DNA of 64,000 bases. Source: Pachypanchax playfairii (Eukaryota; Chordata; Actinopteri; Cyprinodontiformes; Aplocheilidae). A model generated the notes under the pieces. The model was not told the origin of the DNA. It was given only the letters and a program-made list of their open reading frames with translations, and did no database searches. The stretch lies in contig SSNP01000066.1 in NCBI GenBank assembly GCA_006937955.1, positions 1,596,745 to 1,660,744 on the forward strand. The letters are read 5' to 3'. Positions 44,701-56,700 of this stretch are shown piece after piece. The translations under genes were made by a program, and so were the position numbers. The first letter of the stretch is position 1, and each line of letters starts with the position of its first letter.

Positions 44701-47700
44701 CTCCCAAGTCTCCCAGAAGAAAAGATAAAGTTGTATGTAGAAAAGCTGATACTGCAGGGAGTGGAAAGCAGAGAACACCTGAAGTATGTTCAAGAGGAGG
44801 ACATGGTGGACTTCATCAGGCTCATCCAGTGTAGGAAGCTCCTTGATTGCTGGAAATTACAAGGTCATTAACTGTTGTAATCCTCTTGAGGCTGGTCATG
44901 TAAATAAAAAAAACACACCCGTTACAAGCCCTTCCAGCTCAAGTAGTCCTATCTCTTATGCTCTACCATCTCCACGCACAAATATAAAAAGAAACTGGCC
45001 GGAAACCTTCCAGGTGAACTGGACCAAAATGCCACCTGGGTTGCTTACAACAGTTGCAAGTGGTAAGAGACCCTCACCATCTGACAGACGGCAGTTTGTG
45101 AGAGTACTTGTGGATGACATGAGAAAATATGAACCTAACACCACAAGGGCACAGTGCCTTATAATTAACAGAAACATTACAAGACAATCTCCACAATCCT
45201 TTGCTGATACCTTAGATGACGGAAAGACAATGATAGGTGGGGGCTATGAATCACTTCTGGGCCAGGTTAAAGTATGTGTGGAGCATTTGAACAGGAACAA
45301 CACTCTTGCTCGACATAGAGTATCAAAGGGTGCTACAGGGGCTATGCCAGCCCGAGGACCGGCAGACAGCTATGGGTGCACAAGATGGCAACCAGAGTTG
45401 CCACCTGAGGAAACTGAAGAAAGCCTTGAAGGTCTGAGACAAAAGATGACAGACATCTATCGACATGATGGTTTAGCAGGTGCAGAAAGGGGGGAAATAC
45501 AAAACTTGATGGAAACAACTTATTATCTGCAACGCAAAATGATCAATTTTGCACCAGCTGCCCCACTGGAGGAAATTAAAAGTCAGTGGCCCTACTTGTT
45601 TCTGCCAAGAAACGTGTGCTCACTTCGAGCTCCTCAGACATTCAGATCCTGAGTAATGGAGGCATTTCCAGAAGACCAGGGCAGAATCATTTAGAATACT
45701 TGAAGGCAAATCCCAGCAATGATGAAGTGAAGAAGGTCCTCTCCCTGGAAAAAATCACAACGTTCCCCTACCTTCTGGACCTACTGATGGCACACTTCAA
45801 AGAGAGGAGATATGCCCTTGTCATGCATGCAGATGTGAGTATAACTGATGTTGTCAACTTTGAAGATTGAAATAGGATAAAGCTTTGTGTATTTCTTCAC
45901 CATTTATTTAAAAGGTATGGTGGAGGATGTTTTTCTTCGGGTCGCTCCTAGACTATTGGTCCTCCTAATCGTCAATTCTGAAGATATTGATAGGTACGGA
46001 AGAGTATTAGGGCCACTAAAGAAAAATAAAAACAGAATTCTGACAAAAAGTAAAAAGACAAAAATGTGTAGTACCCTACGCCTTCATCCATCCATTCATT
46101 CTATCTCTCAGTTATCACTGGGTCATAATGCTAAATGGTAGAGGGCAGTTCTTTCCTTAAATTCGGGAAAATCATCCACCATACCTTTTAAGTTAGTCAC
46201 TGTTAAAACATTTTGTAATTATATTAATAATAACTTTCTCTAATGTTTTTTGTCTGATATGTAGGTGCCAGTCACAGCAGCAACTGTGAAGGCTGTGAAG
46301 GCATCCCTTGCTCTGCCATTCTAGGTAAGCACAAAGGTCTGTGTCTATACTTGCACTGTACCAGTGTTTTCCAGAGGATTTGAACCTCCTGTGGATGTCT
46401 ATGAGCATGCTGCATAGTTGGAAAATGTTGGAAATTTGGAAGATAAATACATCAATATGTTGCATTTTGCAATGAGGCTACAGCTGGGACGATTATCAAA
46501 TAACTGCACGGTATGAACATTTACTCAATAATTTTTCTGGCCTTGATATATCGCCATGTGCATGCGTGTTTTAATCGCCTATCGCCTCCAAACACGCCGG
46601 ATGACAAGAGGGTTCAGCAGCTGGGCGCGTTAGTGGCTCAGCGGGATGAAATGAAGGGAGTAAAGCATCCTGTCAGTCAGGATCTTTGTATCTCTGGGAG
46701 GAGAATGGAGAAATTTAGAAGTCTTTATGTTGTTACCTCAACCTTTTAACATGTAACTCTGCAAATCCAGTTAAGATAAGGAAAGAAAGGAAGGTTCAGA
46801 AATTTACAACTCTATTATTATTATTATTTATTATCATTGTTGAAGAGCAGTTTTGGTTGTTGACACTGGATAGGCCGATGTATTTATTGTTTTGGAGAGA
46901 CAGGGTCTATTTTATTGTTTTTGGTGAAATATTTTCTAACAGCGACTGAGATTCCTTTTTTTTTTTTTAAATTTTTATTGCTTTTTCTTTTATTTGTTTA
47001 AAAGTTCTGGTTATGGACATTCCAATGTTAAATAAAGGTTTAATTGTTGCCTTTTGAAGGGTGTACTTGCTATATTATGATACTACTACTACTACTACTA
47101 CTGTCATTTAGCAGACGCTTTTATCCAAAGCGACTTACATTGAGAGAACATACAAGCAAGAAATCAAAGAGAAGGAAACAATATAAGGAGGCGGACTGTT
47201 TGGAGTCCAGTTTAATTCCGACGCTGATACATCAAGTGTATCATTTTTTTTTTTTTTTTTTTTTAGTGAGAGATAAATTCTAAAATTGCTATCATAAATC
47301 ATAAATTAATCCCACATTAAGACTGAAAGTGTTCTTTAAAGAGGTGAGTCTTAAGTCTGCTCTTAAAAGTAGCTGCCGACTCTGAGGATCGGACCGAGTT
47401 TGGTAGGTCATTCCACCATCGGGGGATAACAGAGGAGAAGAGTTTGGAACATGATCTCATGCCACGTTGTGGTGGAAGCGCTAGGCGTCTTTCAGCGGCT
47501 GAGCGTAGCTGACGCGTGGGAATGTAGGTTTGGATGAAGGAGTGAAGGTAAGTAGGAGCTGTGTGTGTTAGAGTCTGGTAAGCCAGAAGCAGAGCTTTGT
47601 ATTTGATGCGTGCTGCAACTGGAAGCCAGTGCAGGGAAATGATATATATTAACATTACATAAGTGGCTATTTTGGTCTTGATAATGTCGACAATAATATC

Positions 47701-50700
47701 GTTTATAGTCAATAATTTTGCTGCTTTTCCACCGACAGAACACGGTGCGGCTCGGTTCACTTTAGCCCCCTGCGGACCCTTTTCCACTGCCTTTCTCGGG
47801 TCTTAACCGCGTCATTCCGCGCCAACTCAGCCTCTTTTTTCAGACCACCTCCTCGATGGTCCGAAGCGGCTCAAAGCGGGCCCACATGTCTACTGATTGG
47901 TCCAGTAAACTGTTACCAGTGACACGACTACCTACGTAGTGGTCGCCCCTGATTGGCCCGGCTGTGTGTGGTGTCCAGGTGGTGTTATATAGAAGCGCTC
48001 CTGCAAAAGGCTTTAAAAAAACTCCCAGCAACCATACAAATATTTTATTTTAAAATAAAACTGACTTTGGACAATGGTGACTTCTTCCACAAGAACCAAA
48101 AATCAAACCAACCAAAATGAACCACAGACAGAGTGCAAAGTACAAAAACACACGTATATCCGCCATTGTTGTTGTTGTTTCACGCGCTGTGACGTCACGG
48201 ACAAAGACTTTTGTGCATCACTTTTCATACCCAGATGGGCACGCCCATATCCCCACTTATGTCCGCTTCATGTTTCCACCGCCTCAAGCGAGTTGATCCA
48301 TGCTATACTGTACCGCTCTCAAGCATGCCGTGCTGATTTGTCGGTGGAAAAGGGGCATTTGTGGAACAATATATTGTCCAGCAAAATTTATCGTCCCAGG
48401 CCTAAATGAGGCCAAATCTATGTTTAGTTTAGGGCTTTTATAACCAGTTTTATGACAATAAATGAAACATCCAGCAGATGGCCAACAATAGGTTTTGATA
48501 AATTGAAAAAAAGAAAAATCATTAATTTAAAAGGCTTCTCGCTGGTTGAAACAAGAAGAAAGTTTTATCAGTCACATTGACACTTTTTCTCAAAAGCCTG
48601 AGAATCAGGTTAGAAATTTAAAAGTAATTCTAGACTACTTGAACTTTAACTGTCACATTAAATCAATAACATAAGCAGCTTTTTTTTTATTATCTGAAAA
48701 ACATTGCCAGAATCAAAGGAATTATGTCTCCAGCAGACTCGGGCTATGTTTACACTGCAGGTCTTAATGTTTAATTCAATTTTATTGACCTTAATCCCAT
48801 TTGTTTGTGTGGTCGTTCATACAGTCATTTCCATGCGACCTCCATCTGACTTCAGTGTGAACTATACACGGCTCTGAAGTGACCCACGCGCAGAAGAAAA
48901 TACAATGTAACACTGTGTTTACGGAAGTAAATGTGGATGCTGCACTTGTTGTGCATGTGTTTAATCATGTGTTTCGTAAGGAAAATGATTAAACACTAGC
49001 TACATTTACATCCGCCAAATTTCCCCAATCTGATTCAAATCTTGGTCGATCAGAATTCCCAAATCCATGTTCACATGGACACTAACTGAAATGATCTGAT
49101 CATGCCATGAGTACACATGCACCAAGCACTCAATCAGATTAAATGAGTTGAGTATACGCACAGCGAAGTCTTTCCGGGGGAAGAAAGAAAAAGGTAAACA
49201 AACTCCATCCTTTCTGCACGTCTTTTCCGTCCCATCGTGTGCTCGGGCTGACTCACGTTTTCCCCAATATGGACCTTCTGCGGGTGATTACCTTTATGTT
49301 TGGGTTTTTACTGGTCGCATTAACCAAGCTAGAGGCAGAATACATATTGCTACTGCTCCTCCACCACAGGAGAGGAGAGCAGGATGACAGGATGACTGCA
49401 CCAGCAGACCACTTCTGTTTACCTCCCGCCATGTTTTCTACTTGGGTCTGCAAAAGCAGAAAGACGTCATGCTGAAGTTGTACGCATGCGCAGTGGGCTT
49501 TTTTTCACCCCTTCATTCCGAATGGATGTGTACATGCACGTCTATCCGTATGAAGATCGGACAAAACCACCCCTCTCGAGCGGAAGGAACTTTCATTCTG
49601 ATTAGGCTGCATTAGATCAAAACATTCTGATTGACATGTTTACATGACGTATTTTTGTTACGATTGGGCGTTTATTCCGATTAAATGTGCCCATGTAAAC
49701 GTAGCTACTGTCTTCTCCAGGGCTGAAGTAGCTTTTCATTTGGAGCTTACTCCCAGACTTAACTCTACACCTGTTGTAGCAGGCCGCTATGCTGAAGAGA
49801 AGGGGCTTTTTCTTTTCTAGTCTCATCCACAGCAAACTCCCTCACACACCGAGCTCAGAGCACAGATTCCATGTAACGTTTGGATATGCATCACATTTGA
49901 GTGAAAAAAAAAATCAGATTCAGGTCACATTTAACTGCAGTGTGAACGTAGGAGAGACTAATCCATGTGTTTGTCTCCAGCAGGTTAGATTACTGTAATG
50001 ACCTGCTCACTGGATTCTCTAGACAAGTTTTAAGACAGCTGCAGTACATCCAGAATGCTGCTGATTGCGTCCTGACTAGAACTAAGAAATATGGCCATAT
50101 TAGTGCAGTGCTCAGGTCTCTGCACTGGCTTTGTGTTGTTCAGAGAGTAAACTGTAAAACAGCTCTGCATGTGTGCAATTCTCTTCACAGTCTAGCATCA
50201 GAGTACTTCTTTGACATGTTAGAGTCATATGAACCATGTTGTATTTAGATGACAGAATGACTGCGCCAGCAGACCACTATTGTTTACCTCCCGACTTGTT
50301 TTCTACTTGGGTCCGCGAAAGTGGAAATACGTCATGCTGAAGTTGTACGCATGCGCAGTGGGCTTTTTCACCCCTTCATTCCGAATGGCTGTATACATGC
50401 ATGTCTATCCGAATGAAGATCGGACAAAATCACCCCTCTCGATCAGAAGGAAATTTTATTCTGATTAGGCTGCATCTGATCAAAACATTCTGATTGACAT
50501 GTTTACATGACGTATTTTTGTTCAGATTGGGCGTTTATTCTAATTAAATGTGCCCATGTAAATGTAGCTACTGTTGTAATATTGGAAATTGTAATTAATT
50601 AGATGGCTCATTTTAAAGTCCAAACGCTGCACAGGATCTTCATCAAAAGGACACTTCAGGCTCAAAACCCTCTCTGGAACAAGCCTACCTGGAACATAAG

Positions 50701-53700
50701 CTGCTCCCGAACAGGTTATGTTATGAGATTAAATTACCTTGAATAATACCTTGAAAGATACCTCTGTTTTTGGAACCGAAAATTCAGGTAATCTACAAAC
50801 TTACCCTCAAACGTATCCAATTATGTGATATTGACCTGCTTTCTGGAACGGACCCTAGGACTAACTCTGGTATAAATAAGAAGTGGGATTAAATACTCAC
50901 ACAGGGATTCGAGAAGCAGGTCCTCCTGCTCTGTACAGCAGCTCCTTCAAAGTGAATTTTTCATGTTCTGGATACGGTGCTGCCTTCCAGAACGACTGAA
51001 CAGAGTTGATCAAATCAATGAAGTCCAGGTTGTTTTTGTACATATTCTGGAGAAATCTGGAGTTAAAATAACAAGAAGTGATATGGATTTTAAACAAGGA
51101 ACAAAACCAACAAACTCAAAAACCACCCAGGGTCTGGTCAATAGTGTACATTACACGAAACCTGACATCCATTCATCCGTCTATCAATTTTCTATACACG
51201 CTTGTTCCTGTCCAGGGTCACTATGGGGCTGGTGACTGTCTCCAGCAATCATTGGGTGTGAGGTGGTGTGCTGGAAGCAGAAACGCAACTAAAAACATCC
51301 ATGACAACAGCCTTCAAGGAAAGATTTGATGACAACTGCTCTACTGTATCTATTTACTAGGTGTTAAACTTATTGTAAGTATTGTCAAATTATTGTTTCT
51401 GAAGTTTAAGCAATTAATATCCAAAACATAAAAATTAGCCAAAAAAAAGATGAAAGTGGCCATCTGCTGCCCAGATTTCTCAAAATTTGTATTACAACGT
51501 CAGTCAACTTCTACTCCAGAGTCCATAAATTCGTGAAATTCTTGAAGTGCATGACTTTCTTACAGACAATTGAATAAGCAGGTGGCATGGATGGTAACTG
51601 CAAACAGCCTTTAAAACTAAGCAACTTTTCAGGTAAACCACTTTACATATAACTAGACACAAGAATGTAACATGGAAGTTTAAGCTGGGAAAGAACAAGT
51701 GCCCCCTAGTGATGGGCTGCAGTATTGATTTTAAGTCCCCATCTCTCCATGTAAACTGATGGGCCATTTCCTGCCTAAAAAAATAATCTCTGATAAAGGT
51801 GTAGATTCCTGTTGATGCTAAAATATTCATTTTTGAAATACGTACTGTTTAAATTACTTTTTTGAAGCTAAAAATGCCATTATTGTGTGATAGAGAGGGG
51901 TGGGGCCTTCAGACCTATGTTTTTAGTGTGAAAACTCTTGCTCCAAAAATACAACATAGCAATGCCTGTAAACAGGATATCACAGCTTCATTTAAGAACA
52001 ACAAAGACATGGTATCTATCTTTATATAGATGGGTATACCTTTAATTGTTATTCTATTAACAACCTTCTCTTGACTTTTGTGCATCAATTAGATGTTAGA
52101 AATGCTATCCTTCACTGTTATGGCATACTTTTAGAAGTAACCCTGTAATAGCTAACTTAAAATCATACAAGATTAGTCAAATGAATGGCCAGATTACTGA
52201 GTCTTAATGGCCAAAGAGATCACGTAAGTGAAATCACTGCCAAGAGAAAACTGTTGCTTTGTAGAAACACAAAGTCACAAATCAACTTGAAAATACTAGA
52301 AGCCCTTATTGTAACACTATATAACCTTGGTCCAACAGCATGGCCACATGCAGTAGTGACGTGCAATACCATTAATTTTCTTTCCGATCCAATACCAAAT
52401 AAATTTCAGACCAGTATCGGTGCAAAAAGTCTCAACAACTCCACATTCTGTCCTACCTGGATCCTTGAAGGATTTCCATAGGGTTTTCTTTTTCCACCCT
52501 CGCAGCACCTTATCTCTCCTCTCCTCATCATGACATCTTCATATTCTGTCTTATGATTTATTTTTAAATATTTCACAATGTTTATAGTGTTTCCAGATGT
52601 TGGTTCAGTCAGGGCAGAAACACTGAGTTACTGCATCCATTTGGAGAAGGAAAGTTAATATTTCACACACCACCTGTAACTCTTGAATGGAAGTTAGTGC
52701 TTTTATTTTGATAGTACACACAGTAAACTTCCTCCACAGATCCTGGCGGTTTAAAAGCACATAACAGGCTACCGATAAACAACTCACAGTCTTCATACAC
52801 GTTACATACTGCATTGATGCTGTTTGGGACACTAAAGTTGCTTCACACACGACAGTGTTTGTTCTGCCATGTTAATTTAAGCTGACAGCAAACATGCTAC
52901 AGCAACAGGTAAGGAACGCCGCTCTGTGTCCTTCTGCTTTTATACTGCAACGTCACGCACTTTGCTTGGCGGAAGAAGAAGTAGTTCCAACCAACTGTGC
53001 ATGATTTATATAGTTTTCCAGTTAATGACAAACTACATATGGACTTAAAATGACTAAAATATTGATAATCAATTCCAAAACATAAAAAGCTGGAATCGGA
53101 GGTATCAATCTTTTAGAATTGATCCGCACATCCCTAACATGCAGGACACAGCTGTGTCACCTGCTTAACTGCTTTCAATTCAGTTTCTTAGATGCAAATT
53201 CCTCTTGGAGAATTTTTCAAAGACATCCTGAGGGTGAGAAAGATTAGCTCATATTAGTAGGGCTGCAGCTATCAAATATTTTTAAATTGAGTATTCTATC
53301 AAATATCTCAATTGATTAAGCAAATAAAATATACTTTTGTTAATTAAGGTTCAATTATACATATACAATATAAAAAAGACGGCCTACCTAACAATGTAAA
53401 CAAGTTTTTTTTAATTTTAAGTATATAATAAGTTTTTTGGTATTCACATCATGCAAAATAGGAATTGTGTTTCTTTAAAAAAAAGAAAAACTAAAATTAC
53501 TTTCAACTTAATATTTTCAGGATGAAAACACAAATAAATATGAATAGTATTACTTCAAAACTTAATATTCCCTGAGACAAAGTTGGATAAAAATAAATAA
53601 ATATATCATTCTTAGTATTAAGAAAGTGCATTAAATTGTGCTTTTAACACTGCCTTTGAATTGTGCAACTTTATATTCAGAACCAAAATGTATGATAGGA

Positions 53701-56700
53701 ACTTAACACATACAGATGCTTCCTTAACAGGTGTTGCAGCATCAAACTGGTATGTGAGCCCCACCTTACAATGTTTACATTTTACAAATTTTATCACTTC
53801 TTATTTCTCTTATTTTGCTGTTGCTCTTTTTCACTGTTTTTGGTGGGACCTACCATTGTTGGCTGTCGGAGATTCCGGCGAGAAACTCTTTTGAAGAACC
53901 AATGTGCTGTGCAGTGGAGTGCAGGGCACATACAGTATAATCTGTGATGTAAATGCACTGTGTAACACAGAAAAGATCCATACAAAATGTGGGCTATTCA
54001 AGCTAAGGTCTACTTAACAGTTCATCGAGGCAATAATATATTTTTTAATTGAATTATTCGAGTTACTCGAGTAATAGTTGCGGCTCTACACATTAGTGAC
54101 GGAAAAAAATATACCCTGTAGCAGAACAGTCTTCCTCATCAGCCACTGAGTCAATCATCGTATGATTCTTTTGTATGCTTTTTTTCCTACTTTTAGAAAA
54201 TGAGACAGCCATGATTCATACCCACTACTGAAGACTGGTGTGTAATCTGTTTTGGGTGGCACTGTTTTGACCCTCTTTCCAACAAAACAGGCCCAGTTTT
54301 GTCCCAGGACGTCATGAACCCACCCTGGTAAAGTCTGGTCACAGTAGCTGGTCACCTTAGAGCCTTCCTCCTTGTACTGAAAGTGTAAGGATAAGAAAAA
54401 AAAAAACTTTTTATTTAGCCAAGTGAAGTGCTTTTATGCAAATTAAAAACTTTTTTTAAAGTCAAATGATCAGGTTTCTTTCAGTGTGGCATTCAGGAGC
54501 ATATGGAGTTATATTTTCATAAGCATAAGACAATGAGCCCCTCCTTGGGCTGCCACCTTATCGTGGTGGAGGGGTTTGTGTGTTCTGAGGATCCCAGGGG
54601 CTATGTTGTCTGGGGCTTCGTGCCCCTGGTAGGGTCACCCATGGCAAACAGGTTACTGGGGGAGGGACCAGACAAAGCGCAGCCCAAAAAGCCCTTAGAC
54701 CCCAAAAGAAGACCCCAGATAAGCGGAAGAAGACGGACGGATAAGACAATGAGGAAGTTGAACCAGGCATGAAGACCAGCAGGAAAATGAAACATCTGCA
54801 ACACTTCCCTCAAAGCAGGGTCACATGAGTAGAGAAATAACACATGACCAAGAGATTAATGCTGTGGTTTCTGTAGGAAATTTGTTCTACAGATACAATT
54901 GAGGATGAGAAATGAGAAACCACAGCATATGTAAAACCTAGGCTGCAGCCCACATAGCCTTTAGTTTGCAGTCACACTATTTCTTTCCAAGTGATGTCAC
55001 CAACAAACATCAAATTTAGAATCATCAAAATGAAAACTTTGGTTATCTTAACATCAGCAGAGCTAAAACAAGGTAGGACCATGTTTATGGAGAGTTATGG
55101 AAGCATAAAAGTCTATCTGACTCTTACCTTGAAGAAAGCAAACCATTTGTACCCACCGATGACCACCTCAAATCCCTGATTGTAAATGAGGGTGAAGAAG
55201 CCAGTGTTTCCCAACTCATCTGAGGCCAAAGACAGTTTCTCCAGATTCACCGTCACCATGCTTTCACCTGTGGCTGAGGAGAAAATCCACAATTTTTAAA
55301 GGGTAACTGACCCCCTCCAGATTCTAACCCCTTGCCCACGCTTCCCATTTTAAAATATACCTCAAAAGGAAGCGTTGCCTGGGGGTGGGGTGGCAGTTTG
55401 GTCTGTGATTGACATGTTGCAGTGGACAGAAGAAAGGGAGGAAGGTTCTGTGGAGGAGGCAAGCAGGCCTGATCCGTAGTGTTTTGAGCCTGCAGTGGCT
55501 TCACACCATACAATGGGGCCTGTCTGAGTGGTACATTGTTGTTGGCCAAAGCTAAAGCTAAATTTAGATTAGCTTGAGCAATACCGTTACTCTGCCTCAT
55601 CAGGTACACTTGCAGTCACCGTACCTCATTGTTTGCAACAGAAAATGGTCTCCCCCAGGAGCTGCTGACCCAGTTCTACACGGCAGTCATTGAGTCTGTC
55701 CTGTGCTCCTCCATCACTGTCTGGTACGGAGCAGCAACTAAACAGGACAGGAACAGACTGCAGCGGACTGTACGGTCAGCAGAGAAGATCATCGGCATCC
55801 CCCTGCCCTCCATCCAGGACCTATACAGCTCAAGAGCCAGGAAACGGGCAGGGAAAATCATCTCTGATGCCTCAAACCCAGGTCACAGACTTTTTGACCT
55901 GCTGCCCTCTGGCAGACGGCACAGAAGCCTGCAGACCAGGCCACCCGACACAGGAACAGTTTCTTTCCCCTCACCATCTCCCTTCTCAATAACTGAACTG
56001 ACACACTGCTAGACTGCAACTGCACTTTATGTACACAATAGTCACACAATCCATATCACTTATCCTCATATATAAAAGCATACAATCACACTACGCATTC
56101 ACACTGCAGACTGTCTTTTATTATGTTGTTTATTATATTGTTTACTGTGTTGTTATATAGTGTTGTGTTTTGTACTATTGTGCTTGAGAGACACCATCGG
56201 CCAGAAAAAAATTCCTTGTATGTGTTCGCTCACATACTTGGCCAATAAACACAATTCTGATTCTGAAATGTGTGTTTCAGAGTGTGTTGTCTGTTGCAAA
56301 CTATTAAGCAAAGTATCCTAAGCATGATGAGAAAATCATTCAGTAAATGTGCAAAAAAAACATTTGTTTTCACAAACATTGCACTAAAAAGTAACTACAA
56401 TAAACGCTGTAAACACTTGCTACTCCAACCCACCACAGAGCCTCTTTTATACTCCACAGCAGCAGAATGCTGATGTCACTAATATCTAAAACAAGGGCTC
56501 AACTAATAGCAATTTCAGATTCAAATTCAAGTGCAGTGTTAAGTTTTAACCTGAAGAGGGCGAGTCACTGAGAATTTTTGGTAGAAAATGTATACTTTTA
56601 TTAAAGGTGCAATATGTAAGAATTTTACAGTGAAATACAACAGTCTAATGTCCCAATGATGTTAAAAGTAAGGTTACATTGTAACAGATTTCAATCTCAG

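Noticed and set aside
46250..46325. Further coding exon of the SAM relic after the acceptor-like site before 46265
   Set aside because: The short open peptide after it matches no family motif I recognise, so it was only mentioned.
41943..50855. Calling the whole interval a single autonomous transposon
   Set aside because: No transposase and no clear target duplication; kept as a hypothesis only.
55253..55609. Minus-strand open frame overlapping ctsc exon 2
   Set aside because: It reads unspliced intron upstream of the exon in another context; the exon borders and phase define a shorter coding piece.
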